Below, piece by piece: positions 33,664-42,100 of a stretch of DNA of 64,000 nt; position 1 is the first letter of the stretch, and each line of letters opens with the position of its first letter. The notes beneath the pieces were generated by a model, which saw only the letters and a list, made by a program, of their open reading frames with translations, ran no database searches and was not told the DNA's origin. The translations under genes and the position numbers were made by a program. The stretch is from the NCBI RefSeq assembly GCF_030815865.1, contig NZ_JAUSXI010000001.1, positions 4,216,001 through 4,280,000 of the forward strand, given 5' to 3'. This stretch comes from Arthrobacter globiformis. Its GTDB lineage: Bacteria > Actinomycetota > Actinomycetes > Actinomycetales > Micrococcaceae.

Positions 33664-34830
33664 CTAATCCCCCTTGACATTGACCAGTTGGCGCAGCCGG
33701 TGCCGTACCTTCACGAGGTCCGCGGCGTCCTGCATGACCTGGTCGATGGGCTTGTAGGCGGCCGGGATCTCGTCGATGAACGCCTCGGTGGCCCGGAACT
33801 CAATGCCGTGCATGGCCTCCTTGAGCTGGGCCAGCGAGAAAGCTTTGCGCGCCGCATTACGCGAATACTCCCGGCCTGCACCGTGCGGTGATGAGTTCAG
33901 GGAGGCAGTGTTTCCGAGTCCCTCCACAACGTAGGAAGCCGTTCCCATGGATCCCGGAATCAGGCCGGGATCGCCGGCTTCGGCCTTGATGGCGCCCTTG
34001 CGCGACACCCAGACCGATTTTCCGTAATGCGTTTCCTGCTGGGTGAAGTTGTGGTGGCAGTTGATCCGCTCCGTCTCCCTGACCGTTCCGCCTACCCATT
34101 CACTGAACTGCCGGATCACGCGGTCCATCATTTCCTCGCGGTTCAGCAGGGCGAAGTGCTGGGCCCAGCGCAGCTCCTTGATGTACCGCGTGAACTCCGG
34201 TGTACCCTCCTCCAGGTACGCGAGGTCCGGGTCCTCCAGGGTGATGCGCTTGTCGCGGGCCACGCCCTGCGCCACCCTGATGTGATGCTGGGCTATTTTG
34301 TTGCCGATGCCTCGTGAGCCGGAGTGCAGGAACAGCCAGACGGCGTCGGTCTCGTCGGTACACACCTCAATGAAGTGGTTGCCGGAGCCGAGTGAGCCAA
34401 GCTGCAGGTCCCATTTCGCCACGTACTGCGCCGGGTTGAATCCCGCCTTTTCGGCACGCCTGTGCAGTTCGGCGATGCGCGGCTCCGCAGTGGCCGTCAC
34501 TTTGCGGTTGTTGTGGCCCGCGGACAGCGGAACGGCGCGCTCGATGTTCTCCCGCAGCGGCTTCCGGTCCCGCGGCAGGTCTTTGAGGGTGTACTGGGTC
34601 CGCACCGCGATCATGCCGCACCCGATGTCCACCCCCACGGCGGCCGGAATGATGGCGCCCAGCGTCGGGATGACGGATCCCACCGTTGCGCCCTTGCCCA
34701 GGTGCGCGTCCGGCATCAGCGCCAGGTGCGGGTAGATGAAGGGCAGGCGGGAGGTCGTCAGGGCCTGCTCGCGGGTCTTGTCGTCCAGGATCGATGCCCA
34801 GTTGATGAGCCGGCTGGTGATGGATTCCAT
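33664..34830 (-). CDS. rtcB: RNA-splicing ligase RtcB
   Basis: The 388-residue protein is a GTP/Mn-dependent RNA ligase joining 2',3'-cyclic phosphate or 3'-phosphate ends to 5'-OH ends. Metal and guanylylation motifs are visible: HLGKGATVGSVIP, GVDIGCGM, LGSGNHFIEV, LHSGSRGIGNKIAQ, NCHHNFTQQE and SSPHGAGREYSR. Length matches the shorter bacterial class. The ATG at 34830 (MESITSRLINWASIL) is chosen; a longer open frame upstream has no homology. It sits between two sulfur transcription units with no functional link that I can see, and no rtcA or rtcR is present. Confidence 0.9.
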   Translation of the reverse strand: MESITSRLINWASILDDKTREQALTTSRLPFIYPHLALMPDAHLGKGATVGSVIPTLGAIIPAAVGVDIGCGMIAVRTQYTLKDLPRDRKPLRENIERAVPLSAGHNNRKVTATAEPRIAELHRRAEKAGFNPAQYVAKWDLQLGSLGSGNHFIEVCTDETDAVWLFLHSGSRGIGNKIAQHHIRVAQGVARDKRITLEDPDLAYLEEGTPEFTRYIKELRWAQHFALLNREEMMDRVIRQFSEWVGGTVRETERINCHHNFTQQETHYGKSVWVSRKGAIKAEAGDPGLIPGSMGTASYVVEGLGNTASLNSSPHGAGREYSRNAARKAFSLAQLKEAMHGIEFRATEAFIDEIPAAYKPIDQVMQDAADLVKVRHRLRQLVNVKGD

Positions 34831-34913
34831 GCTTCGCCTCCCACTGACGATCATGGTGGGGCGGGAGGCGGGTGGCAAGGGCAGCCGGCACGCCGAAGTC
34901 GCGGGAACGCAGC

Positions 34914-34941
34914 GAGGCCGCCGTATCGATACGGCGACCTC
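34914..34941. terminator. Hairpin after cysN
   Basis: GAGGCCGCCGTAT (34914-34926) pairs with the sequence to 34941 with one mismatch and a minimal loop; with a one-base bulge the stem extends outward by about nine more pairs. It lies 27 nt past the cysN stop and separates the cys operon from rtcB. Confidence 0.65.
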
Positions 34942-34967
34942 GTGCGTTTCCGGCGTACTCGGCGGAA

Positions 34968-36389
34968 TCAGATGCTGTAGCGCTCGTCCTCGTGGTCGCC
35001 CGGGTGGTCCTTGACCAGGCCGGCGGCGAGGGTGTTGCCGTCGAGCGGGTCGATCACCAGGAACGCGCCCGTGCGGCGGTGGTGCAGGTAGTTCTCGAGA
35101 GGCAGCGGGGCGGCGAGCCGGAGCTGCGCGTGGCCGATGTCGTTGAGCTCCAGGCTGGAGGCACCCTCGAGGTTGAAAGTGGCCAGGTCCAGCTTGCCGT
35201 TGACGCTGCGGACCAGGGCCTGCACGGTGCGGGTGCCGTGCTTGACCAGCACCTTGGCGCCCTCGCGGAGCGGCTTCGGGGACAGCCAGCACAGCTGGGC
35301 GTACAGGTCGGCCGAGCTTTCGCGGACGGTGCCGGCGGCGGCGATGGTGTCACCGCGGGCGACGTCGAACTCGTCGGCCAGGCGGATCGCCACCGACTGC
35401 GGGGCGGAGGCTTCGTCCAACGAGGCACCGGCGAAGTCGATGCCGATGACGGTGGTGGTGCGCGGGTCCTGCCCGGGCGTCAGCACGCTGACCTTGTCCC
35501 CCACCTTCACGGAGCCTTCGGTGATCTGTCCGGCGTAGGCGCGGTAATCGCGGTACTCCTCGACGTCCAGCCCGCCGGCAACCGCGTCCGGTGCCAGCGC
35601 ACCCTGCGGCCGGATCACCAGCTGCACGGGGAAGCGGAAGCTCTCCAAGTGGCTTTCGAGCTCGTCGGCGGCGGGCAGCGTCTCGAGCACCTCGAGCAGG
35701 GCGGGGCCCGTGTACCAGGGGGTGCGCTCCGAACGCTCCACCACGTTGTCGCCGTCGAGCGCGGAAACGGGAACCACCAGCAGGTCGGTGATGCCGTCCG
35801 AACCCAGGCCAAGTTCACGGCCAACCTTTTGAACGTCGGCCTCGATCTCGCGGAACACGGTCTCGCTGAAGTCCACGAGGTCGATCTTGTTCACGGCCAC
35901 GATCACGTGGGCCACGCGCAGCAGCTGCAGCACGGACAGGTGCCGGCGGGTCTGCTCCAGGACACCCTTGCGGGCGTCAATGAGCACGACGACGGCATCC
36001 GCGGTGGACGCGCCGGTCACCGTGTTCTTGGTGTACTGCACGTGCCCGGGGCAATCCGCGAGGATGAAGCTGCGGCGGTCCGTGGCGAAGTAGCGGTAGG
36101 CGACGTCGATGGTGATGCCCTGCTCGCGCTCGGCACGCAGGCCGTCGGTCAGCAGCGCCAGGTCGATGCCGCCAGCGGCACCGCCGAATCCGCGGTCCGC
36201 GGAGGTGCGGGCAACGGCGTCGAGTTGGTCGGCAAGGATGGCCTTGGAGTCGTGCAGGAGGCGGCCCACCAAAGTGGACTTCCCGTCGTCGACCGATCCT
36301 GCGGTGGCGAAGCGGAACAGCGAGGCCGACGCGAGCGGGGCCTCGTCCAGGAGCGCCGCGGCGCGGGCGGTGTCAATGTCGGTAGTCAT
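34968..36389 (-). CDS. cysN: Sulfate adenylyltransferase subunit 1 (GTPase)
   Basis: The 473-residue elongation-factor-like GTPase drives APS synthesis with CysD. G-motifs: G1 GSVDDGKST (about 31-39), G3 DCPGHVQY, G4 NKIDLVD. There is no C-terminal APS-kinase (CysC) extension, which fits direct APS reduction by the CysH in this operon. Its ATG overlaps the cysD TAA by one base (TAATG), so translation is coupled. It is the last gene of the sulfite reductase-cysH-cysD-cysN operon and is followed by a hairpin. Confidence 0.93.
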   Translation of the reverse strand: MTTDIDTARAAALLDEAPLASASLFRFATAGSVDDGKSTLVGRLLHDSKAILADQLDAVARTSADRGFGGAAGGIDLALLTDGLRAEREQGITIDVAYRYFATDRRSFILADCPGHVQYTKNTVTGASTADAVVVLIDARKGVLEQTRRHLSVLQLLRVAHVIVAVNKIDLVDFSETVFREIEADVQKVGRELGLGSDGITDLLVVPVSALDGDNVVERSERTPWYTGPALLEVLETLPAADELESHLESFRFPVQLVIRPQGALAPDAVAGGLDVEEYRDYRAYAGQITEGSVKVGDKVSVLTPGQDPRTTTVIGIDFAGASLDEASAPQSVAIRLADEFDVARGDTIAAAGTVRESSADLYAQLCWLSPKPLREGAKVLVKHGTRTVQALVRSVNGKLDLATFNLEGASSLELNDIGHAQLRLAAPLPLENYLHHRRTGAFLVIDPLDGNTLAAGLVKDHPGDHEDERYSI

Positions 36390-37336
36390 TAGAAGTAGCC
36401 GTCCTTCTTGCGGTCTTCCATGGCAGCCTCGGAGATGCGGTCATCCGCACGGGTGGCGCCACGTTCGGTGATGGTGGAGGCGGCAACTTCGATCACGACG
36501 TCGCGCACGGTGGCGGCGGCCGATTGGACGGCGCCGGTGCAGGACATGTCACCGACGGTCCGGTAGCGGACCGTCTTGGTGATGACTTCCTCATGCGGCA
36601 GCGGCTGGGAGACCTCGCCCACGGCGCGCCACATGCCGTCGCGGGCAAAGACCTCGCGGTCGTGGGCGTAGTACAGGCCCGGAAGTTCGATGTTTTCGCG
36701 CTCGATGTACCGCCACACGTCCAGCTCGGTCCAGTTGCTGATGGGGAATGCACGGACGTGCTGGCCCACGGTGTGCCGGCCGTTGTAGAGGTTCCACAGC
36801 TCGGGGCGCTGGTTGCGCGGGTCCCACTGGCCGAACTCGTCACGGAGGCTCAGGATGCGCTCCTTGGCGCGGGCCTTGTCCTCGTCGCGGCGGCCGCCAC
36901 CGAACACGGCGTCGAACTTGTTGGACTGGATGGCGTCCAGCAACGGGACGGTCTGCAGCGGGTTGCGGGTGCCGTCGGCACGCTCGGCCAGCTCACCCCG
37001 GTCAATGAACTCCTGCACGGAGCCGACGACGAGCTTCAGTCCCAGCCGCTCAACAGTGCGGTCGCGGAAGTCGATGACCTCGGGGAAGTTGTGGCCGGTG
37101 TCGACGTGCAGCACGGGGAAGGGAACCTTGCCAGGCCAGAACGCCTTGGTGGCCAGGTGCAGCATGACCACGGAATCCTTGCCGCCGGAGAACAGCAGCG
37201 CAGGCTTCTCGAACTCGGCCACGACCTCGCGGATGATGTGGATCGCTTCGGATTCGAGGGTGTCCAGGCTGGAGAGGCGCGTTGATGCAGCTGCGTCGGT
37301 CACCAGGGTGGGCTCCTCAGTTAGGAAAGTGCTCAT
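36389..37336 (-). CDS. cysD: Sulfate adenylyltransferase subunit 2
   Basis: The 315-residue ATP sulfurylase catalytic subunit converts ATP and sulfate to APS with CysN. The PP-loop FSGGKDSV lies at about residue 49. VDTGHNFPEVIDFRD, FGGGRRDEDKARAKER and FPISNWTELDVWRYI follow. The ATG at 37336 overlaps the cysH TGA as ATGA; an in-frame ATG five codons earlier lies inside cysH. All neighbours in this operon overlap by 1-4 bases. Confidence 0.94.
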   Translation of the reverse strand: MSTFLTEEPTLVTDAAASTRLSSLDTLESEAIHIIREVVAEFEKPALLFSGGKDSVVMLHLATKAFWPGKVPFPVLHVDTGHNFPEVIDFRDRTVERLGLKLVVGSVQEFIDRGELAERADGTRNPLQTVPLLDAIQSNKFDAVFGGGRRDEDKARAKERILSLRDEFGQWDPRNQRPELWNLYNGRHTVGQHVRAFPISNWTELDVWRYIERENIELPGLYYAHDREVFARDGMWRAVGEVSQPLPHEEVITKTVRYRTVGDMSCTGAVQSAAATVRDVVIEVAASTITERGATRADDRISEAAMEDRKKDGYF

Positions 37337-38160
37337 ACGTGTAGTCCGCATTCTGTCTTGTCGGATCCTGCCCAGCGGCCGGCGCGGGGGTCATCGCCGG
37401 GCGCCACCTTGCGGGTGCAGGGCTGGCAGCCAATGGACGGGTAGCCCTGTGAAAGCAGCGGGTTGACGGGAAGGAGGTTGTCGTCCGAGTACTGCACCAG
37501 CTGGTCGAACGTCCAGGCGGCCATGGGGTTGACCTTGACCAGGCCGTTGGCTTCGTCCCATGTGATGAGCGGGGTGTTGGTGCGGGTGGGTGCCTCGTCG
37601 CGGCGGACGCCGGTGAACCACAGTTCGTAGCCGGCGAGCGTGCGGCGGAGCGGGGCCACCTTGCGGAGGGCGCAGCACTGGGCAGCGTCGCGTGCGAAGA
37701 GGTCCTTGCCCAGGAGCCGGTCCTGCTGTTCAACGGTGTTCTCCGGGAGCACGTCCACCACGTTGACGCGGAGGTTTGCGGCCACCTCGTCGCGCGTGGC
37801 ATAGGTTTCCGGGAAGTGGTAGCCGGTCTCCAGGAACAGGACGTCGACGCCGGGAAGCTGGTCAGCGACCAGAGCCGGCAGGACGGCGTCGGCCATGGAG
37901 CAGGCGACGGCGACGGCGGGCATGTCGAAGTTGCGCTCGACCCAGGCGATGACGTCGCGTGCCGGGGCGTCCCAGCCGAGCTCGGCTGCGCCGGCCTCGG
38001 CGAGGGCCTTCAGCTCCTCGGCGGAGCGCTTGGCGGGGCTTGTCGAGACGGGGGTTTCGCTCCCCATCCGCTCCCCAACCTCGCTAGCTCGGCCGGGGAA
38101 CCCTGCGGCCGTGGGCCCAGGCTCAACCACCGGGTCGATTCCCAATGCGTGCTTGCTCAC
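37333..38160 (-). CDS. cysH: Assimilatory APS reductase (4Fe-4S type CysH)
   Basis: The 275-residue reductase has the paired cysteine motif ARDAAQCCALRKV and the later GCQPCTRKV, the CC...CxxC set that holds the 4Fe-4S cluster of APS-specific enzymes. The C-terminal ECGL carries the catalytic cysteine (KTECGLHV). It reduces APS to sulfite with thioredoxin. The GTG start overlaps the sulfite reductase TGA (GTGA). The N-terminus has a 40-residue Gly/Pro/Ser-rich extension; an internal start near MGSETPV is possible. Confidence 0.92.
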   Translation of the reverse strand: MSKHALGIDPVVEPGPTAAGFPGRASEVGERMGSETPVSTSPAKRSAEELKALAEAGAAELGWDAPARDVIAWVERNFDMPAVAVACSMADAVLPALVADQLPGVDVLFLETGYHFPETYATRDEVAANLRVNVVDVLPENTVEQQDRLLGKDLFARDAAQCCALRKVAPLRRTLAGYELWFTGVRRDEAPTRTNTPLITWDEANGLVKVNPMAAWTFDQLVQYSDDNLLPVNPLLSQGYPSIGCQPCTRKVAPGDDPRAGRWAGSDKTECGLHV

Positions 38161-39896
38161 TGGAGTGCCTCCTCGTCAGCTGCGTGGGCCCACTCGGCGA
38201 AGGTCTGGCCCTCGGCACGGTCGGCGACGAACTTGCGGACAACCCGCTCGACGTAATCCGGCAGGTCGGCCACATAGACCTTCAGGCCGCGGACGGTGCG
38301 TCCCAGGCCAGCCTCGTCGCGTTCAACGGAAGCCAGCCCGCCGCCCAGGTGGACCTGGAAACCCGGGGTGGGGTCGCCGTCGGGCGTGGGCAGCATCATG
38401 CCCTTGAGTCCGATGTCCGCGGTCTGGATGCGGGCGCAGGAGTTGGGGCAGCCGTTGATGTGCAGCGACAGGGCCTGCGGGAGCTGGCCGCTGTCCGCGA
38501 GGTCGGCGAGGCGGCGTTCCAGCTCTGCGACGGCCGTGGCCGCGGTTACCTTGGTTTCGACGATGGCCAGCTTGCAGTATTCGATGCCGGTGCAGGCGAT
38601 GGTGCCGCGGCGGAACACGGACGGGCGGGCGGACAGGCCCAAGGCGTCGAGTTCGGCCACGAGCGGCTCCACCTCGTCCTTGGGCACGTCCAGCACCACC
38701 AGCTTCTGGTGCGGGGTGGTGCGCAGGCGGTAGGAGCCACGGGCCTCGAGGGTGTCCGCGAGCTTCACCAGCTGCGCGCCGGAGAGGCGGCCGGCAATGG
38801 GGGTGGCGCCGATGAAGAACTTGCCGTCCTTCTGCTCGTGCACGCCCACGTGGTCGCCCGGGGTGGACGGCTTGGGCGCGGCGGGTCCGTCAGCCAGCTT
38901 GTAGCCGAGGTATTCGTCCTCGAGGATCTGGCGGAACTTCTCCGGACCCCAGTCGGCCATGAGGAACTTCAGGCGCGCCTTGGTGCGCATGCGGCGGTAG
39001 CCGTAGTCACGGAAGATGCTGGTGACGCCGAGCCACACATCCGCTGCCTGGTCCGGCTTCACGAAGGCGCCGAGGCGCTTCCCGAGCATCGGGTTGGTGG
39101 AGAGGGCGCCGCCCGCCCAGAGGTCGTAGCCGATGCCGAGTTCGGGGTGCTTGACGCCAACGAGGGCGAAGTCGTTGATCTCGTGCACCACGTCCTGGCT
39201 GGGGTGGCCCGTGATGGCGGTCTTGTACTTGCGCGGCAGGTTGGACAGCAGCGGGTTGCCGATGAACCGTTCGCCCAGCTCTTCGATGAGCGGGGTGGGG
39301 TCGATGATCTCGTCCTTGGCGATGCCGGCCACGGGCGAGCCGAGGATGACGCGCGGAACGTCGCCGCAGGCTTCGGTGGTGGACAGGCCGTTGGTCTCGA
39401 GGCGGCGCCAGATCTCCGGGATGTCCTCCACGCGGATCCAGTGCAGCTGGATGTTCTGGCGGTCCGTAAGGTCCGCGGAATCGCGTGCGAAGTCCACGGA
39501 AATCTGGCCGATGACGCGCAGCTGCTCGGTGGTCAGCGCACCGCCGTCGATCCGGACGCGGAGCATGAAGTACTTGTCCTCAAGCTCGTGCGGCTCCAGC
39601 GTTGCTGTCTTGCCGCCGTCGATCCCGGGCTTGCGCTGCGTGTACAGCCCCCACCAGCGGAAGCGGCCGTGCAGGTCCTGGCCGGGAATGGCGTCGAACC
39701 CTTCCTTGGCATAGATGGACTCGATACGCTCGCGGACGTTGAGGCCGTCGTCTTCCTGCTTCCAGGTTTCGTTGGCGTTCAGCGGGGTGGTTCCGTCCAC
39801 CTTCCACTGGCCGTGAGGCTTGGCGGCGGGGCGGGAGGCACGGGCCGGGCGCGCGGGCTTGTCCGTGGCCGCTCCGGCTAGAGCTGTATCAGTCAT
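38157..39896 (-). CDS. Ferredoxin-dependent sulfite (nitrite/sulfite) reductase
   Basis: The 579-residue sirohaem/4Fe-4S reductase makes sulfide from sulfite. Two duplicated ferredoxin-like halves are visible: FMLRVRIDGGALTTEQLRVI, then LRTTPHQKLVVLDV. The cluster cysteines are in CTGIEYCKLA and NGCPNSCAR. Sulfite rather than nitrite is inferred because it heads an operon with cysH-cysD-cysN. The ATG at 39896 lacks a ribosome-binding site; TACAGT lies six bases upstream (leaderless). The sulfur motif lies 42 nt upstream. Confidence 0.92.
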   Translation of the reverse strand: MTDTALAGAATDKPARPARASRPAAKPHGQWKVDGTTPLNANETWKQEDDGLNVRERIESIYAKEGFDAIPGQDLHGRFRWWGLYTQRKPGIDGGKTATLEPHELEDKYFMLRVRIDGGALTTEQLRVIGQISVDFARDSADLTDRQNIQLHWIRVEDIPEIWRRLETNGLSTTEACGDVPRVILGSPVAGIAKDEIIDPTPLIEELGERFIGNPLLSNLPRKYKTAITGHPSQDVVHEINDFALVGVKHPELGIGYDLWAGGALSTNPMLGKRLGAFVKPDQAADVWLGVTSIFRDYGYRRMRTKARLKFLMADWGPEKFRQILEDEYLGYKLADGPAAPKPSTPGDHVGVHEQKDGKFFIGATPIAGRLSGAQLVKLADTLEARGSYRLRTTPHQKLVVLDVPKDEVEPLVAELDALGLSARPSVFRRGTIACTGIEYCKLAIVETKVTAATAVAELERRLADLADSGQLPQALSLHINGCPNSCARIQTADIGLKGMMLPTPDGDPTPGFQVHLGGGLASVERDEAGLGRTVRGLKVYVADLPDYVERVVRKFVADRAEGQTFAEWAHAADEEALQ

Positions 39897-39937
39897 GCAT
39901 CGACTGTAAAGCCGCCCGGAAACACGTCACAAAGGCC

Positions 39938-39973
39938 CGGAAATGCTAAGTCACCTAAGGAAACATTTCGTCA
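39938..39973 (-). promoter_or_regulatory. Sulfur-regulon motif, site C (sulfite reductase-cys operon)
   Basis: CGGAAA at 39938, TCAC at +13 and CGTCA at +31 (39969-39973) share the spacing of sites A and B. The distance to the start-codon position 39896 is again 42 nt. On the minus strand TTGTGA, an 18-nt spacer and TACAGT precede the ATG by six bases. Confidence 0.7.
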
Positions 39974-40041
39974 TGACTCGCCGGGAGGCCTTGAACGGCA
40001 CCGCTGGCTGTGCTTCGGACGACTGTGCTTCCCGGCGCTTT

Positions 40042-40827
40042 TCAGGACCTGACGGCATGGGCCGCCAGCGCGGCGTCGTAGCGTTCCAGCGCGATCTCCG
40101 CGAGCACCGGCGAGGGCAGCAGCGGCTCGGTCACCAGGTCCGCCCCGGCCTTGGCCAGCTGGTCGTGGAAGAAGCCCGGCGCCAGGAGGTACGAGGCCAC
40201 CACAACGCGCCCGCCAACGCTTACGCCCCCGGCAGACTCCCCCGCCCCGGCGCCGCCCGCGGCTTCCTCGCGGAGCATGGCGACTGCTTCGGGCACGGAA
40301 GGCTTTGCCGAGGCACCGTAGGCGGGGACAACCCGGTTGGAGCGCAGAGCCCGCAGCTGGTCGGCCAGTTCCTCGACGCTGACCGCCGCGTTCGGGTTGG
40401 ACGAGCCCGCGGCGGCGAGGACGATCGAGTCGTTGTCCGTGACGCCGGCTTCCCGCAGCCGCTGGTCCAGCAGGGCGGCGAGGCGGGGGTCGGGTCCCAG
40501 CGGCGCCGCGGCCGCCGTGCCCGGCCGGCTCTTGACGGCCTTCGCGATGTCCACCTTCACGTGGTAGCCCACACTGAGCAGCAAGGGCACGACGACGGCG
40601 GAGGCACCGGCGGTGCCGTCGGCCGTTACTACGGACGCTGCTGCGGGGTCCTCTGGGAGCCCGGCCACCACGTCCACCAGATCGGGCTGCTGGACGTCCA
40701 CATACGCTTCGCGGACGTCGAGCCCCGGACGCAGCGCGGCGATGGCGTCACGGAGGGCATTGACCTCGGCGGCTCCCTGCGCGTTGGAGGTCCCGTGGGC
40801 ACAGGCGATCAGGATCGGGCTATTCAT
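40042..40827 (-). CDS. Sirohydrochlorin ferrochelatase (CbiX/SirB type)
   Basis: The 261-residue protein of the CbiX/SirB class-II chelatase family inserts iron into sirohydrochlorin, the last step of siroheme synthesis. The N-terminus LIACAHGTSNAQGA holds the likely metal-binding His. VPLLLSVGYHVKVDI gives the second His, and a duplicated half follows (VVASYLLAPGFFHDQL). TACGCT lies seven bases before the ATG, again suggesting a leaderless mRNA. It lies upstream of, and on the same strand as, the cys operon but is separated from it by the operon's own promoter. Confidence 0.87.
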   Translation of the reverse strand: MNSPILIACAHGTSNAQGAAEVNALRDAIAALRPGLDVREAYVDVQQPDLVDVVAGLPEDPAAASVVTADGTAGASAVVVPLLLSVGYHVKVDIAKAVKSRPGTAAAAPLGPDPRLAALLDQRLREAGVTDNDSIVLAAAGSSNPNAAVSVEELADQLRALRSNRVVPAYGASAKPSVPEAVAMLREEAAGGAGAGESAGGVSVGGRVVVASYLLAPGFFHDQLAKAGADLVTEPLLPSPVLAEIALERYDAALAAHAVRS

Positions 40828-40887
40828 AGGGGCTAGCGTAACGTTGGAGCTGCACTGTCCGCCCCTTGAATTTTGCCGGGACGCTCC

Positions 40888-41559
40888 ATGACCTTTTCTT
40901 TTGACACCGCCCTGGCATGGCTGGACCTGACCGGCATCTTCTTTTTTGCGGTGTCCGGATCGCTGCTCGCCGCGCGCAAACAGTTCGACCTCCTAGGGTC
41001 CCTGCTGCTGGCCTCCCTGGTCTCGCTGGGCGGCGGCGTGATCCGCGACATCATCCTCAATTCAGGCCCACCCGCCGCGTTCAGCAACCCGGCCTATCTG
41101 GTGCCGCCCCTCCTGGCCACTGGGCTGGTCTACTTCCTGTTCTCCAGCGTGCAGCGCTTCACGTCACTGCTCATCCTGTTCGATGCCGCTGGCCTGGCCC
41201 TGTTCTGCATCACCGGTACACTCAAGGCGCTGTCCCTCGGGATGAACCCCGTCGCCGCCGTGCTGCTCGGGGTCACGACGGCGGTGGGCGGCGGACTGCT
41301 GCGCGACATCACCGCCAACGAGGTGCCCCAGCTGTTCGATGCCCGGGACCTTTACGCGCTGCCTGCCTTCACGGGCGCCGCACTGACCACAGTCCTGTGG
41401 CTGCTGGGTGCCTTCAACGCCCTCTCGGCGTGCGCCGTGGCGGCCCTGGTCTTCGCGTTCCGGGTGGTGGCCTGGCGCCGGTCATGGCGCATTCCGCTGG
41501 CCGTCCGCGGATGGCACCGGCTGGGGCTCGAACCCGGGAATTCGAGGGGCCGGGATTAG
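40888..41559 (+). CDS. Trimeric intracellular cation (TRIC) channel family protein
   Basis: The 223-residue membrane protein is of the UPF0126/TRIC family, with about seven hydrophobic segments in two related halves, each carrying the family glycine motif: SLGGGVIRDIIL and AVGGGLLRDITANEVP. Prokaryotic TRIC proteins form trimeric cation channels. The ATG at 40888 has GGGA upstream; an in-frame TTG five codons earlier is less likely. It is divergent from the SirB gene. Confidence 0.87.
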   Translation: MTFSFDTALAWLDLTGIFFFAVSGSLLAARKQFDLLGSLLLASLVSLGGGVIRDIILNSGPPAAFSNPAYLVPPLLATGLVYFLFSSVQRFTSLLILFDAAGLALFCITGTLKALSLGMNPVAAVLLGVTTAVGGGLLRDITANEVPQLFDARDLYALPAFTGAALTTVLWLLGAFNALSACAVAALVFAFRVVAWRRSWRIPLAVRGWHRLGLEPGNSRGRD

Positions 41560-41573
41560 CTAGGATAAGAGCC

Positions 41574-41996
41574 ATGACTGACATGTTCCTCGAGAAGTTC
41601 CGTGCGCTTGTTCCAAAGTATCTCGAAGACGAATGGCAGGAAGAGGACGGGCTGTCCGCCGAGGAACTGGACGCGGAACTCTCCGATCACAAATTCACCA
41701 TCCCCCTGGTGCTGCGCGAGTTCTACCTGGCACTCGGCGGGTGCGAGGACCTCATGGAGGCCTACCACTACTTCTGGGACCCCGAGGAACTCGAGGTGGA
41801 CGATGAAGGCTTCCTCATGTTCCTTGAGGACGAGGAAGAAAACTTCACTTGGGGCTTCCGCACCGGCGACCTGAGCGTCCCCGACCCCATCGTCTACCGC
41901 CGGAACAACGCCCGCGGCCAGTGGAAGAGCGAGGAAGGCACCTTCTCGGAGTTCGTCTTCGACATGTTCGACTGGGCCTTCAACGACGAGGACTAG
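41574..41996 (+). CDS. SMI1/KNR4 (SUKH)-like protein
   Basis: The 140-residue very acidic protein has the pattern of SUKH proteins: FTIPLVLREFYLALGGCEDL, then DEGFLMFLEDEEENFTWGFR, a PDPIVYRR strand and a GTFSEFVFDMFDWAF helix. SUKH-family members often act as immunity proteins against secreted nuclease toxins, but stand-alone members exist and no toxin gene is visible here. TAGGAT lies seven bases before the ATG, a leaderless-type promoter, 15 nt after the TRIC stop. Confidence 0.6.
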   Translation: MTDMFLEKFRALVPKYLEDEWQEEDGLSAEELDAELSDHKFTIPLVLREFYLALGGCEDLMEAYHYFWDPEELEVDDEGFLMFLEDEEENFTWGFRTGDLSVPDPIVYRRNNARGQWKSEEGTFSEFVFDMFDWAFNDED

Positions 41997-42100
41997 TTTT
42001 TGCTGCCGTCCTGACCCTGTTTGCCCGCGGACGTGCTGCGGCTCGCCGCTTTCCTCGGCGTGTCGCAGTACCCGCGGCCGCAAAGTAGGTCACGACGGCG

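Noticed and set aside
34872..36392. 506-codon frame opposite cysN
   Set aside because: cysN has all GTPase motifs and overlaps cysD translationally; the antisense frame lacks any family features.
37816..38256. Possible regulator gene on the + strand within cysH
   Set aside because: There is no helix-turn-helix or other domain; it is embedded in cysH.
40873..41559. TTG start for the TRIC-family gene
   Set aside because: The ATG at 40888 has better ribosome-binding spacing and matches the usual N-terminus.
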